A stretch of 64,000 bases of DNA from Halomonas chromatireducens (GTDB lineage: Bacteria; Pseudomonadota; Gammaproteobacteria; Pseudomonadales; Halomonadaceae): NCBI RefSeq assembly GCF_001545155.1, contig NZ_CP014226.1, positions 1,970,776 through 2,034,775 of the forward strand. The letters run 5' to 3'. Every line of letters begins with the position of its first letter. Position 1 is the stretch's first letter. Under the pieces are notes generated by a model. It was given only the letters and a program-made list of their open reading frames with translations. It ran no database searches and was not told the DNA's origin. The translations under genes and the position numbers were made by a program. Shown one piece after another: positions 1-9,662 of the stretch.

Positions 1-1
1 T

Positions 2-157
2 ATTATGCAGACCAGTGGTGATAGCAGCTTCGACCGCTCTGCCATTCAGGCGGTGGAGGCCGCCGCACCGTTCGGTGAACTGCGCCAACTGCCCGCTTTG
101 GCGCAGCGTGACTTTCGACAATTCAATCTGCGGTTTCGACCGGGAGATGTACGCTGA
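2..157 (+). CDS. tolA: TolA, C-terminal end (partial)
   Basis: The window opens inside a gene whose last ~51 residues read as the C-terminal domain of TolA, the inner-membrane protein that spans the periplasm and links TolQR to TolB and Pal. The visible tail contains '[15 protein letters not shown]' followed by a hydrophobic '[10 protein letters not shown]' strand, as in the TolAIII domain. Its TGA overlaps the tolB ATG by one base (TGATG), which suggests translational coupling. The identification rests on this tail and on tolB-pal-cpoB following directly. The transmembrane helix and long central helix lie outside the window. Confidence 0.85.
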   Translation: MMQTSGDSSFDRSAIQAVEAAAPFGELRQLPALAQRDFRQFNLRFRPGDVR

Positions 158-1446
158 TGAAAGCCCTGATGATGACCTGGCTGAGCGCTTTACTCTTGTT
201 GTTCAGCACGCTGGCACAGGCCAACCTGACCATTGAGATTACACGCGGTAGCGACCGTGCAACCCCCATCGCGGTGGTTCCTTTCGCCGCCGACGGTGAA
301 AGCCTGCCCGAGGATGTCGCCCAGATTATCAGCGACAATCTCCAGCGCAGCGGTTACTTCGAACCCCTTGACCGTCGAGCCATGTACGACAGGCCCAGCA
401 GTGGTGACGAAGTGCAGTTCGGCCAGTGGCGCGGACTGGATGTTCGCTACCTGGTCGTAGGGCGCGTCAGTCGCGAAGGCGACGGCTATCGTATTCGCTA
501 TGAGCTGATGGATGTCAGTGGCTCCCGCCGCATGCTGGGTGAAAGTGTGACAGCCAGCAGCAACGAACTGCGGGGCGGGGCGCACTACATCAGCGATCAG
601 ATCTTCGAGTCCATTACCGGCATTCGTGGCGCGTTCGCCACGCGTATCGCCTATGTCACTGCCCGGGGTGCCGGCGATGACATGCAGTTCGCCCTCTATG
701 TTGCCGACGCCGACGGCCACAATAGCCAAGAGGTCCTGAGTTCGCGGGAGCCGATCCTTTCCCCCGCCTGGTCCCCGGATGGACGCAAGCTCGCGTATGT
801 CTCCTTCGAGACGGAGCGGCCGGCTATCTATATACAGGAACTGGCAACCGGCCAGCGGGTCAGGGCGACCTCCTTCGAAGGGATCAACGGTGCTCCAGCC
901 TGGTCGCCCGACGGGCGTAGGCTGGCCATGGCGCTGTCCAAGGACGGCCAGCCGGAAATCTATATCATGGACGTGGCATCGCGGAACTTCGAGCGCATCA
1001 CCAATAACAATAATATCGACACCGAGCCAAGCTGGTCGCCGGACGGACGTAGCCTCCTGTTCACGTCCGATCGTAGCGGTGGGCCTCAGCTCTATCGCTA
1101 TACGATTGGCAGCGGGGATATCGAACGGCTTACGTTTACCGGCAACTATAACGCCCGCGGGCGCTTTGCTCCCGATGGTGAATCCATTTTTCTGGTCCAC
1201 CGCAGCAACAATGGCTACCAGATCGCCAGGCAGGACCTGGGGTCGGGTCGGCTGGTCGTAATCAGTGAATCGCGTTGGGATGAATCACCCAGTGTTGCAC
1301 CCAACGGGACCATGGTAATCTTCGCCACCCAGCAAGGTAACAGCGGGGTGTTGGGAGCGGTGTCGGCCGATGGACGTGCGTCCTACCGGTTGCCATCGGC
1401 GCAGGGTGACGTACGCGAACCCGCGTGGTCGCCGTTTCTGAATTAA
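157..1446 (+). CDS. tolB: Tol-Pal system periplasmic beta-propeller TolB
   Basis: TolB is the periplasmic partner of Pal and TolA in the Tol-Pal machine, which constricts the outer membrane at division. The 429-residue product has a Sec signal peptide at residues 1-22 (hydrophobic '[13 protein letters not shown]'). An N-terminal alpha/beta domain follows, then a six-bladed propeller shown by repeated '[14 protein letters not shown]'-type blades (for example near residues 205, 250, 290 and 335). The length matches the family (~430). The start overlaps the tolA stop. The gene sits in the conserved order tolA-tolB-pal-cpoB. Confidence 0.97.
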   Translation: MKALMMTWLSALLLLFSTLAQANLTIEITRGSDRATPIAVVPFAADGESLPEDVAQIISDNLQRSGYFEPLDRRAMYDRPSSGDEVQFGQWRGLDVRYLVVGRVSREGDGYRIRYELMDVSGSRRMLGESVTASSNELRGGAHYISDQIFESITGIRGAFATRIAYVTARGAGDDMQFALYVADADGHNSQEVLSSREPILSPAWSPDGRKLAYVSFETERPAIYIQELATGQRVRATSFEGINGAPAWSPDGRRLAMALSKDGQPEIYIMDVASRNFERITNNNNIDTEPSWSPDGRSLLFTSDRSGGPQLYRYTIGSGDIERLTFTGNYNARGRFAPDGESIFLVHRSNNGYQIARQDLGSGRLVVISESRWDESPSVAPNGTMVIFATQQGNSGVLGAVSADGRASYRLPSAQGDVREPAWSPFLN

Positions 1447-1490
1447 TGCTCAATGATCCGTCTCATTCGAATCCTTCAAGGAGTTTGACG

Positions 1491-2030
1491 ATGCAATTCA
1501 AGTCGCATGCCAGGAGCCTGGCAATCGCCCTTTCTCTGGCGCTCGTGGCCGGCTGTTCCAGCACCGGTGGGACTCAGGACGGGTCTATGGAGGGCACCCG
1601 CAATGGTGCAGCCGGTACCGGCGTAGCGGGTACCGGTCAGGTCAGCGGCACTGGAGTCGGTGCTGATGGCGATCGTGCCGGTCAGCAGGCCGATGGCCGC
1701 ATCCCAGAAGTCCGTACGATCTACTTCGACTTCGATCGCGACAACATTCGCTCCGAATTCGAGTCAGTGCTGGTCGCCCATGCCCGCTACCTGCGCTCCA
1801 ATGGCAACGCTCGCGTCGTACTGCAGGGCCATACCGACGAGCGTGGCACCCGTGAATACAACATGGCCCTCGGTGAGCGTCGCGCGAATTCCGTGAAGCG
1901 CTTCCTCGAAGTCCAGGGTGTCTCTCCCTCCCAGCTGGAGATCGTCAGCTATGGTGAAGAGCGCCCGGCAGTGCGTGGCAACAATGACGAAGCATACGCC
2001 CAGAATCGTCGTGTGGTCTTCGCCTACTGA
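1491..2030 (+). CDS. pal: Peptidoglycan-associated lipoprotein Pal
   Basis: Pal is an outer-membrane lipoprotein that binds peptidoglycan non-covalently and TolB. The 179-residue product has a lipoprotein signal ending in the lipobox 'LVAGC'. A Gly/Thr-rich linker follows (residues ~25-65), then an OmpA-like domain with the typical 'IYFDFDRDNIR' strand and the peptidoglycan-binding 'LQGHTDERGTREYNMALGERR' region. The open frame extends upstream, but the ATG at 1491 is chosen because an AAGGAG ribosome site lies 7 bases before it and the signal peptide starts there. A 44-base gap separates it from tolB. Confidence 0.97.
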   Translation: MQFKSHARSLAIALSLALVAGCSSTGGTQDGSMEGTRNGAAGTGVAGTGQVSGTGVGADGDRAGQQADGRIPEVRTIYFDFDRDNIRSEFESVLVAHARYLRSNGNARVVLQGHTDERGTREYNMALGERRANSVKRFLEVQGVSPSQLEIVSYGEERPAVRGNNDEAYAQNRRVVFAY

Positions 2031-2066
2031 TCGAGCCGGCGCGATGGTGCGCCAATGGAGTCCAAC

Positions 2067-2840
2067 ATGAGACACAGTCTGAAAAGGCTGTGCGGCGCGG
2101 GAGCCCTGGTGCTCCCGCTGTCCGTGATGAGCCTTGCCGTTGCACAGCAGCGCCCCGTGGTCGAGGATCTGACCGCTTCTCCGTCGCGCTCCTTCATGGA
2201 TCAGGCAGAAGTGCGGGAAGAGTCCCGGGGCAGCCTGGTCATTTTCAATCAGGTGGAGGAGCACCAGCGGGAAATTCAGCAGCTACGCGGCCAGATCGAA
2301 GAGCTGCGCCATCAGCTCGAACAGCTGCGTAACCAGACGCGCCAGCAGTATCTCGATCTTGACGAGCGGCTGATGGCAGGCAGTGCCGGTATTGAAGCAC
2401 GCCCGGAAGTCGATGAAGAGGCCGCCCGCCAGGTCGCCGAAACGCCCTCGCCGAGCGGCATCAGCGCCGACGCCCAGGCCGCCTATCAGGCTGCCTTCGC
2501 CAAGGTGCAGGCACGCGAATTCCAGGATGCCATCAGGGCCTTCGAAGTCTTTGTGGTCGAGCACCCTGACAACAGCCTGACGGCCAACGGGCATTACTGG
2601 CTGGGCGAGCTGCACTCCGCGGAGGGCAATCTGGCCGAAGCCGAAGCCGCCTTCCAGCGGGTCATCGAGAACCACTCACAGAGCAGCAAGCTGCCCGATG
2701 CCCTCTACAAGCTTGGCCTGATCAAGGCCCGCCAGGGAGAGCCCGGTGAGAGCCGAGCATTGCTAGAACGGGTGCGAGATGACTATCCCGACAGCAGTGC
2801 TGCCGGACTTGCCAACGACTTTCTACGCCAGTCCTTGTGA
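2067..2840 (+). CDS. cpoB: Cell division coordinator CpoB (YbgF)
   Basis: CpoB coordinates Tol-Pal constriction with PBP1B-dependent peptidoglycan synthesis in the periplasm. The 257-residue product has a signal peptide (residues ~1-28), then a trimerising coiled coil rich in Gln/Glu/Leu ('QQLRGQIEELRHQLEQLRNQ'). The C-terminal half carries tetratricopeptide repeats ('GHYWLGELHSAEGNLAEAEAAFQRV', 'ALYKLGLIKARQG'). The ATG at 2067 has a GGAG site 6 bases upstream and is preferred to the in-frame ATG at 2055. A small GC stem (2038-2053) lies between pal and this gene. Confidence 0.93.
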   Translation: MRHSLKRLCGAGALVLPLSVMSLAVAQQRPVVEDLTASPSRSFMDQAEVREESRGSLVIFNQVEEHQREIQQLRGQIEELRHQLEQLRNQTRQQYLDLDERLMAGSAGIEARPEVDEEAARQVAETPSPSGISADAQAAYQAAFAKVQAREFQDAIRAFEVFVVEHPDNSLTANGHYWLGELHSAEGNLAEAEAAFQRVIENHSQSSKLPDALYKLGLIKARQGEPGESRALLERVRDDYPDSSAAGLANDFLRQSL

Positions 2841-2872
2841 GGACTGGTTCCGCCCCAGGACGAGGAGCCGCG

Positions 2873-3637
2873 ATGAGTTGCAGGATCGACTACCAGGCGC
2901 CAGCCGATCTACTTGAAGGACGTGTCATTCTGGTCACCGGAGCCGGTGATGGTATCGGTCGTGTGGCCGCTCTGGAATTCGCCCGCCATGGAGCCACGGT
3001 CATACTGCTGGGCCGCACGCTTGCCAAGCTGGAAAAGGTGTACGACGAGATCGAAGCGGCAGGCTGTCCTCAGCCCGCGATCGTACCGCTGAACTTCGAA
3101 GGCGCCACGCTCAAGGACTATCACGACCTGGCGGAAATGCTCGACAAGGAGTTCGGCCGCCTAGACGGTCTCCTGCACAATGCCAGCCTGCTGGGACGCA
3201 TAACCCCCTTCGAGCAGTACAATCCCGAGCTCTGGGAGCAGGTCATGCAGGTCAATTTCAACGGACCGGTATGGATGACCCAGGCGCTCTTGCCGCTTTT
3301 GCAGGTATCGAAGGACGCCTCGGTAGTCTTCACTTCGTCCAGCGTGGGACGCAAGGGACGCGCTTATTGGGGGGCCTATTCGGTTTCCAAATTCGCAACC
3401 GAGGGCTTCATGGAAGTGCTCGCTGACGAGGTAGAACACCTCGGCACCCTTCGGGTAAATAGCCTGAATCCCGGTGCGACGCGCACGACCATGCGGGCCA
3501 ATGCCTACCCGGGTGAAGACCCCGGGACGCTGCCTACGCCGGAAACCATCATGCCCACCTACCTGTGGCTGATGGGACCCGACAGTCAAGGCCATAACGG
3601 CGAGCGCTTCGACGCGCAGCCGCCGAAGTCGGCATAA
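2873..3637 (+). CDS. yciK: YciK-type short-chain oxidoreductase
   Basis: This is a 254-residue short-chain dehydrogenase/reductase. The N-terminal Rossmann motif 'TGAGDGIG' (residues ~21-28), the 'NAS' motif near residue 105, and the catalytic Ser with Tyr-x-x-x-Lys ('AYSVSK') are all present. Sequence style and length match the YciK group, which is annotated only as an oxidoreductase; its substrate is not established. The ATG at 2873 follows a GAGGAG-type site; the longer frame from 2837 would overlap cpoB. In Pseudomonas putida I recall ubiG, mupP and yciK as neighbours. Here yciK is convergent with mupP. Confidence 0.88.
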   Translation: MSCRIDYQAPADLLEGRVILVTGAGDGIGRVAALEFARHGATVILLGRTLAKLEKVYDEIEAAGCPQPAIVPLNFEGATLKDYHDLAEMLDKEFGRLDGLLHNASLLGRITPFEQYNPELWEQVMQVNFNGPVWMTQALLPLLQVSKDASVVFTSSSVGRKGRAYWGAYSVSKFATEGFMEVLADEVEHLGTLRVNSLNPGATRTTMRANAYPGEDPGTLPTPETIMPTYLWLMGPDSQGHNGERFDAQPPKSA

Positions 3638-3641
3638 CCCC

Positions 3642-3665
3642 GGCATCATGGCCTGGCCTGATGCC
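3642..3665. terminator. Candidate bidirectional terminator between yciK and mupP
   Basis: A perfect 7-base inverted repeat (GGCATCA / TGATGCC, 10-base loop) fills the short gap between the convergent stops of yciK and mupP. There is no clear T tract on either side, so efficiency is uncertain. Confidence 0.4.
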
Positions 3666-3683
3666 CCGCGCCCTGTGCCTGGA

Positions 3684-4349
3684 TCAGAGTGCGGGAGCGG
3701 GCATCAGAGTCTCTGCCAGGGACGCGCTGGTCTCGAACCATAGGTCGGCCGGCCAGTCGCGATAGTCGTCTCCTTCCTCGATGTAGCCGTAGCCCACGGC
3801 TATGGCCGGCATGCCGGCGGCTCGCGCCGCCTGCATGTCGCGCAGATGATCGCCGATATACCAGCACCGCTCTGGCGCGACGCCCAACGCCTCCGCAGCG
3901 GCCCACAGCGGTTCGGGAGACGGCTTCTTGACGGGCAGGTCGTCGGCGCAGAGGAGGGCGCCTGGCATCAGGCCTAGGGCGTCGATCAAGGGCGCCGCAT
4001 AGACTCGAGGCTTGTTGGTGACGATGCCCCAGGGCCGGCGCATGGACTCCCAGCTCGCCAGCAGACGATCTAGCGGGGGGAATACCCGGCTCTCTTCAGC
4101 CACGGCCTGGCCATAGGCTTCGAGCAGGAAGCTCCGAGCCTCATCATGGCCGTCGTGGGCCTTTTCAAGTCCCAGCGCCAGCATGACCAGGGCGCTGCCC
4201 CCATTGGAGACCTGGGCGCGGATCACCGGGTAGGGCAGTGGCACCAGCCCATGATGGGCACGCAGGGCATTGGTGGCTCGTGCCAGGTCGGGTGCGGTAT
4301 CGACCAGGGTCCCGTCCAGGTCGAACAGCAGCGCGTCCGGCAACTGCAT
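3684..4349 (-). CDS. mupP: HAD phosphatase, probable N-acetylmuramic acid 6-phosphate phosphatase MupP
   Basis: This 221-residue HAD-superfamily phosphatase has motif I 'FDLDGTLVDTAPDL' at residues ~9-22, a Gph-type cap, motif II in 'GIVTNKP' and motif III/IV 'KKPSPEPL ... YIGDHLRDMQAA'. The family includes phosphoglycolate phosphatase (Gph) and MupP. MupP dephosphorylates MurNAc-6-phosphate in the peptidoglycan recycling route that feeds UDP-MurNAc, bypassing MurA. The ubiG-mupP-yciK neighbourhood known from pseudomonads favours MupP, but this is inference from context. The start is the ATG at 4349, which overlaps the ubiG stop by one base. Confidence 0.78.
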   Translation of the reverse strand: MQLPDALLFDLDGTLVDTAPDLARATNALRAHHGLVPLPYPVIRAQVSNGGSALVMLALGLEKAHDGHDEARSFLLEAYGQAVAEESRVFPPLDRLLASWESMRRPWGIVTNKPRVYAAPLIDALGLMPGALLCADDLPVKKPSPEPLWAAAEALGVAPERCWYIGDHLRDMQAARAAGMPAIAVGYGYIEEGDDYRDWPADLWFETSASLAETLMPAPAL

Positions 4350-5071
4350 CAGCTTGTCTCCCGGCGACAGTGCATCAGGTAATTGACCGAAACATCCTGT
4401 GCCGAGAGCCGGTAGCGGCGGGTCAGCGGATTGTAGACCAGGCCGCTTTGTTCGCGCACCTCGAGGTCCGCATCCCGACACCAGCCGGCGAGTTCGGAGG
4501 GGCGGATGAACTTGCGGTAGTCATGAGTGCCGCGGGGGAGCATCCTGAGCAGGTATTCAGCGCCGATGATCGCCAGGGTGTAGGCCTTAGGGTTCCGGTT
4601 GAGCGTCGAGAAAAAGACGTGACCACCAGGCTTGACGAGGGTGGAACAGGCGCGAATGACGGAGCCGGGATCGGGCACATGCTCCAGCATTTCCATGCAG
4701 GTCACCACGTCAAACTCGCCTGCATGCTCGGCGGCCATCTCCTCCGCGCTGGCTTGGCGATAGGTCACCTCTACACCGCTTTCCTGTGCATGCAGGCGCG
4801 CCACGCCGAGGGGAGCCTCGCCCATGTCCACCCCGGTTACACGGGCGCCGCGATGAGCCATGGCTTCGGCAAGAATGCCGCCACCACAGCCCACATCCAG
4901 GACCTGGCGACCTGCCAGACCACAGCGTGCATCAATGAAATCAAGACGCAGCGGATTGATGTCGTGCAGCGGTTTGAATTCGCTCTGCGGATCCCACCAC
5001 CGACTGGCCAGTGCCTCGAACTTGGCAATCTCGGCCTGGTCCACATTGTGGTGATGGAGGCTAGCGTTCAT
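4349..5071 (-). CDS. ubiG: Ubiquinone biosynthesis O-methyltransferase UbiG
   Basis: UbiG carries out both SAM-dependent O-methylations in ubiquinone synthesis. The 240-residue product starts '[28 protein letters not shown]', typical of the family. It has SAM motif I '[14 protein letters not shown]', an acidic loop 'VTGVDMG', and '[12 protein letters not shown]' for motif post-II. It is first in a two-gene run with mupP (1-base overlap), and a GGAG site precedes the ATG. The 161 bases between ubiG and galU are the divergent promoter region; I could not pick convincing -35/-10 pairs there. Confidence 0.96.
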   Translation of the reverse strand: MNASLHHHNVDQAEIAKFEALASRWWDPQSEFKPLHDINPLRLDFIDARCGLAGRQVLDVGCGGGILAEAMAHRGARVTGVDMGEAPLGVARLHAQESGVEVTYRQASAEEMAAEHAGEFDVVTCMEMLEHVPDPGSVIRACSTLVKPGGHVFFSTLNRNPKAYTLAIIGAEYLLRMLPRGTHDYRKFIRPSELAGWCRDADLEVREQSGLVYNPLTRRYRLSAQDVSVNYLMHCRRETS

Positions 5072-5232
5072 GGTATATCTCCGTGTGAATTGGTCCGCAC
5101 CCTGGCAACATTCAGTACCTTAGGTATCATGCACTATTGTACCCGTAGCGACCCGGGCTTTCCCATGACGGAATCATCGGTGGCCCGGGGGGATGATTTT
5201 CATCAACCGACTCAAGCGACAAGGAAGGCACA

Positions 5233-6123
5233 ATGATTCGCAAGGCTGTTCTCCCCGTGGCCGGTTTCGGAACACGCTGCCTGCCGGCTTCCAAGGCGAT
5301 TCCCAAGGAGATGATCACCATCGTCGACCGTCCCGTGATCCAATACGTGGTCAATGAAGCGGTCGCCGCCGGGATCCGTGATATCGTCCTGGTAACCCAT
5401 GCCAGCAAGAGTGCCATCGAGAATCACTTTGACAAGCACTTCGAGCTCGAAGCGAGCCTTGAGGCCAAAGGCAAGCAGGAGCTTCTCGACGAGCTGAGAG
5501 CCATCGTTCCCGACGGCGTCAATATCATCAGCGTTCGCCAGCCCGAGCCTCTGGGCCTGGGCCATGCGGTACTCTGCGCTCGGCCCGTGATCGGAGATGA
5601 TGAGCCCTTTGCCGTACTTCTCCCCGACGTCCTGGTGGATGGTGATGGACTCGAGCGCAACGACCTCGCCGGCATGATCGATGCCTTCGAGGCCAGTGGA
5701 CGCTCCCAGCTGATGGTGGAGGAGGTGCCATGGGAGAATGTTCATCAATACGGCATCGTGGACCCCCAAGGTGGGGCGCCGTCGCCCGGCAAGTCCTGCC
5801 AACTGAATGGGGTGGTGGAGAAACCGTCACGTGATGAAGCGCCTTCCAACCTGGCCGTCATCGGCCGTTATATCCTGCCGGGCAAGATCTTCGCCCTGCT
5901 GGCAGAAACACCGCCCGGTGCCGGTAATGAGATTCAATTGACTGATGCCATCGAGACGCTGCGCCAGACCGATGGAGTCGATGCCTGGCGAATGAGGGGC
6001 AAGACCTACGACTGTGGCCACCAGCTCGGTTATCTCGAGGCCACCCTTGTCTATGGCCGTCGTCATCCGCGCTTCGGCGAGGGCTTTCGCGAATTGCTCT
6101 CCCGCTATAGCCAGCCGGAGTAA
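5233..6123 (+). CDS. galU: UTP-glucose-1-phosphate uridylyltransferase GalU
   Basis: GalU makes UDP-glucose from UTP and glucose-1-phosphate, feeding exopolysaccharide, LPS and osmolyte sugars. The 296-residue length and the N-terminal nucleotide-binding 'VLPVAGFGTRCLPASKAIPKEM' region match the bacterial family, as do 'QPEPLGLGHAVLCA' and 'GVVEKP'. A strong AAGGAAGG ribosome site lies upstream. A nucleotide-sugar dehydrogenase-like gene follows 5 bases after the stop, consistent with co-transcription. Confidence 0.96.
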   Translation: MIRKAVLPVAGFGTRCLPASKAIPKEMITIVDRPVIQYVVNEAVAAGIRDIVLVTHASKSAIENHFDKHFELEASLEAKGKQELLDELRAIVPDGVNIISVRQPEPLGLGHAVLCARPVIGDDEPFAVLLPDVLVDGDGLERNDLAGMIDAFEASGRSQLMVEEVPWENVHQYGIVDPQGGAPSPGKSCQLNGVVEKPSRDEAPSNLAVIGRYILPGKIFALLAETPPGAGNEIQLTDAIETLRQTDGVDAWRMRGKTYDCGHQLGYLEATLVYGRRHPRFGEGFRELLSRYSQPE

Positions 6124-6128
6124 CCGCC

Positions 6129-7039
6129 ATGCGACTCGAAATTCATGGAAGTGAACTTGCGGCCGCCACGGCCGCCGCCGCCCTCTCGTGGGTAGGGCAC
6201 CAGGTCCATTGGGTGCCCCACGACTCGCTGCCCTGGCCCCGCCTGCTGGAAGCCGACTGGCTGAAGCGCGAGCCCGACCTCATGGCCGGTATCCGGGAGG
6301 GGCGCGAGCTCGGCACCCTCACGGTGGAGGGCATTGACAGCCCAAAGCCGGGTGACATCAATATTCTCTGGCTCGCACTCTCCCCCGAGCAGCGCGACGA
6401 GGCCGGCGAACTGGTCGAGCAAGCCGCCGCACGTCACGCCAACGATATGATGCTGGTCAACAACTCCACCTTCCCTGTGGGCGAGACCGAGCGACTTGAG
6501 ACACGACTGGGATCGCCCAAGGGACGCTCCGTGGCCCTGGTCGACATGCTGGAGGAGGGGCGCGCCTGGGCAAGTTTTACACGCCCAGGCCGCTGGTTGC
6601 TGGGCTGCGATGACGATCACGCCGAAGCCCAGGTGCGCGAACTGCTCCGCGCCTTCAATCGCCGTCGCGATGTGGTGCAGCGCATGCCGCGCCGTGCCGC
6701 CGAGCTGACCAAGCTGGCCACCATCGGCATGCTGGCAACGCGTATCAGCTACATGAACGAGATTGCGGGGTTGGCCGATAGCCTCGGGGTGGACGTGGAG
6801 CATGTCCGCCAGGGCATGGGTGCCGACTCACGGATCGGCTATGAGTACCTTTATCCAGGCTGCGGTTTCGGCGGACCCAACTTCTCCCGCGACTTGATGC
6901 GGCTGGCCAATGTTCAGGAGGCCAGCGGTCGTCATTCCGCACTGCTCGAGCAGGTCCTGGATATCAACGAACAGGTCAAGGAGACGCTGTTTCGCAAGCT
7001 CTGGACCCATTTCCACGGCCGCCTGTCGGGCCGGGTCTG
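6129..7039 (+). pseudogene. UDP-glucose 6-dehydrogenase-like protein, divergent active site, 3' end lost at a join
   Basis: About 303 residues align by eye with the NAD-binding and central domains of UDP-glucose/GDP-mannose dehydrogenases: 'NNSTFPVGE', 'AELTKLATIGMLATRISYMNEIAGL' and 'GYEYLYPGCGFGGPNF'. Two things are odd. The N-terminal dinucleotide loop reads 'IHGSEL' rather than GxGYVG, and the catalytic Cys of the FGG(S/P)CFPKD motif is Asn (residue 251), with the Lys changed to Arg. The homology stops after 'LSGRVW', just where the C-terminal UDP-binding domain should begin, and the frame runs on into unrelated sequence. Placement directly after galU fits nucleotide-sugar metabolism, but dehydrogenase activity is doubtful even for the intact gene. 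Confidence 0.7.
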
Positions 7040-7106
7040 GGGTGTTGAAGTCAACCCGGTCCTCACTCTTGCGCCGCCCCTCCAGGGCGGTGATCCAGTC
7101 GCTCAT
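7038..7106 (-). pseudogene. 5' stub of an unidentified gene, cut by the join with the UGD-like gene
   Basis: On the minus strand a GGAG site sits 9 bases before an ATG at 7106, opening a frame that begins 'MSDWITALEGRRKSEDRVDF'. The frame then runs into the reverse complement of the UGD-like gene, so only about 23 residues look genuine. I do not recognise the protein. It would be divergent from the HMA-like gene at 7269, with about 160 bases of shared upstream sequence. Confidence 0.35.
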
Positions 7107-7268
7107 TACCGGTGGCTCCAGGTGCGTCATGTCAGGAAGAGTTTGGTTGTCATTCCTAGGGTATGCGGGCGAAGAGAGGGAATTGCAACCGGCTGTCGGT
7201 CGGTAGGTAGCGTGCTAAACTCGTCAATTCACTATCTGCCATCTCATCCGCCGGGTCAGGAGTCATCT

Positions 7269-7466
7269 ATGGCACAGCAATCGCTGAGCTTTCATGGCGT
7301 GGAGAACGCCGATCAGGTCAACCGTATTACCACGGCGCTGATGATGCTGGACGGCGTCGAGTCGGCCGAGGTTGGCCGACATGGAGCCGATGTGGAGGGC
7401 AGGGTGTCTCGTGAGGCGCTGATCAAGGCCGTCCAGTCGCTAAAGCTTCCCATTGAAGTCCAGTAA
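7269..7466 (+). CDS. Small heavy-metal-associated-like (HMA fold) protein without CxxC
   Basis: A 65-residue protein whose pattern fits the ferredoxin-like HMA fold: strand 'QSLSFHGV', helix 'NADQVNRITTALMMLDGV', strands 'ESAEVGRHGADVEGRV', and helix 'SREALIKAVQSL'. The usual metal-binding CxxC after the first strand is missing ('GVENADQ'), so copper carriage is unlikely by the normal mode. The start is the ATG at 7269, after a CAGGAG-like site. An OsmC-family gene follows 18 bases downstream, so the two are probably co-transcribed. The function is unknown. Confidence 0.65.
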   Translation: MAQQSLSFHGVENADQVNRITTALMMLDGVESAEVGRHGADVEGRVSREALIKAVQSLKLPIEVQ

Positions 7467-7484
7467 TCCAGCCGAGGTCATTTC

Positions 7485-7907
7485 ATGAAGAAGACCATTG
7501 AAATCGTCAGTGAACGTAACAGTCTCTTGCGCCAAAGGGTTGAGCTTGATGGTTTCGAAGACATCTTCGTCGACGTACCCAAGGCCTTCGGTGGCGAGGG
7601 CAACGCACCCGATCCCCATGACTACTTCGACCTCTCGCTCGGTGCCTGCAAGGCGATCACCGCCCAGATGTATGCCAAGCGAAAGAAGTGGCCGCTGGAG
7701 GGCGTCAGTGTCACCGTCAATCGGGACGATAGCGAGGAACCGAAGGGGACCTATCGACTCGAAGTGGTGATGACATTCCATGGTATCGACGATCCGGAAC
7801 AGCGGGCACGGTTGGAAGAGATCAGCCACAAGTGCCCGATCCATCGCCTGATGACCAGTTCAACGGTGGACGTCATCACGCGTACAGCCGATACCAGCGA
7901 AGTGTGA
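7485..7907 (+). CDS. OsmC family protein
   Basis: A 140-residue OsmC/Ohr-superfamily protein; several members are thiol-dependent peroxidases. It shows the family layout: an N-terminal beta region ('RNSLLRQRVELDGFEDIFVDVPKAFGGE'), the central helix with the first Cys in 'LSLGACKAITAQMYAKRK', and the second Cys in 'ISHKCPIHRLMTSS'. The Cys pair is the likely catalytic pair. It belongs to the broad OsmC group rather than classical Ohr. The gene follows the HMA-like gene closely. Confidence 0.85.
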   Translation: MKKTIEIVSERNSLLRQRVELDGFEDIFVDVPKAFGGEGNAPDPHDYFDLSLGACKAITAQMYAKRKKWPLEGVSVTVNRDDSEEPKGTYRLEVVMTFHGIDDPEQRARLEEISHKCPIHRLMTSSTVDVITRTADTSEV

Positions 7908-7935
7908 GCCTCTGGCAAATTGACATTGTCCCACC

Positions 7936-7956
7936 CAGGCGCCGATTTGGCGCCTG
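7936..7956 (+). terminator. GC-rich hairpin between osmC-like gene and uvrB
   Basis: A perfect 8-base stem (CAGGCGCC / GGCGCCTG) with a 5-base GATTT loop lies just upstream of the uvrB ribosome site. No T run follows, so it may be a weak terminator or part of the uvrB leader. I looked for a LexA box here and saw none. Confidence 0.35.
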
Positions 7957-7974
7957 ATGCAATCCGGAGCCGGC

Positions 7975-9447
<1,473 letters not shown>

Positions 9448-9456
<9 letters not shown>

Positions 9457-9573
9457 GACCGGCATGTAGCCGCGAATACCGAGGTGTACACGGTGCCGCC
9501 AGTAGGCGAAGTTGGGGAAGGTAATGATGCACTCGTCGGCGACCCGCAGCATTTCGTCGAGCATCCGGTCGAC
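9448..9573 (-). pseudogene. metW: Internal fragment of MetW
   Basis: Read on the minus strand, ~42 residues ('[20 protein letters not shown]' then '[20 protein letters not shown]') match the core of MetW, the methyltransferase-like partner of the MetX homoserine acyltransferase, where 'LLDEMLRV...IVTFPNFGHW...GRMPVSK' is characteristic. Neither the SAM-binding N-terminus nor the 'WYDTPNIH' continuation is present. At its left edge the sequence shares CGTCTTGGA with uvrB. It is an orphan fragment between two unrelated gene pieces, not a gene. Confidence 0.65.
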
Positions 9574-9662
9574 GGCGAGCCCACCGCGCTGGCCCCGGAC
9601 GAGATCGACATGACGCCGCTGGAAACCCGCCGCGTGGCGGGGCGCGACGGGCCGACCCACTG
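9574..9662. other. Unassigned ~90 bp between the metW and amidase fragments
   Basis: No frame here gives a protein segment I can place. The uvrB frame stays open ('[20 protein letters not shown]') but is not UvrB. It may be one or more further small fragments. Confidence 0.4.

Noticed and set aside
190..1200. Long minus-strand open frame (336 codons) opposite tolB
   Set aside because: It is the antisense shadow of a high-GC gene: no ribosome site, no recognisable domain, and tolB is unambiguous.
4238..5236. 332-codon plus-strand open frame opposite mupP and ubiG
   Set aside because: Antisense shadow; both genes below it are clear members of known families.
6129..7466. A single 445-residue fusion of a dehydrogenase and an HMA-like domain
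   Set aside because: The linking ~75 residues are translated intergenic DNA and a reversed gene start, and the HMA-like part has its own start at 7269. It is a frame coincidence at a join.
7908..7974. LexA (SOS) box upstream of uvrB
   Set aside because: No CTG-N10-CAG element is present; only a GC hairpin lies in the gap.
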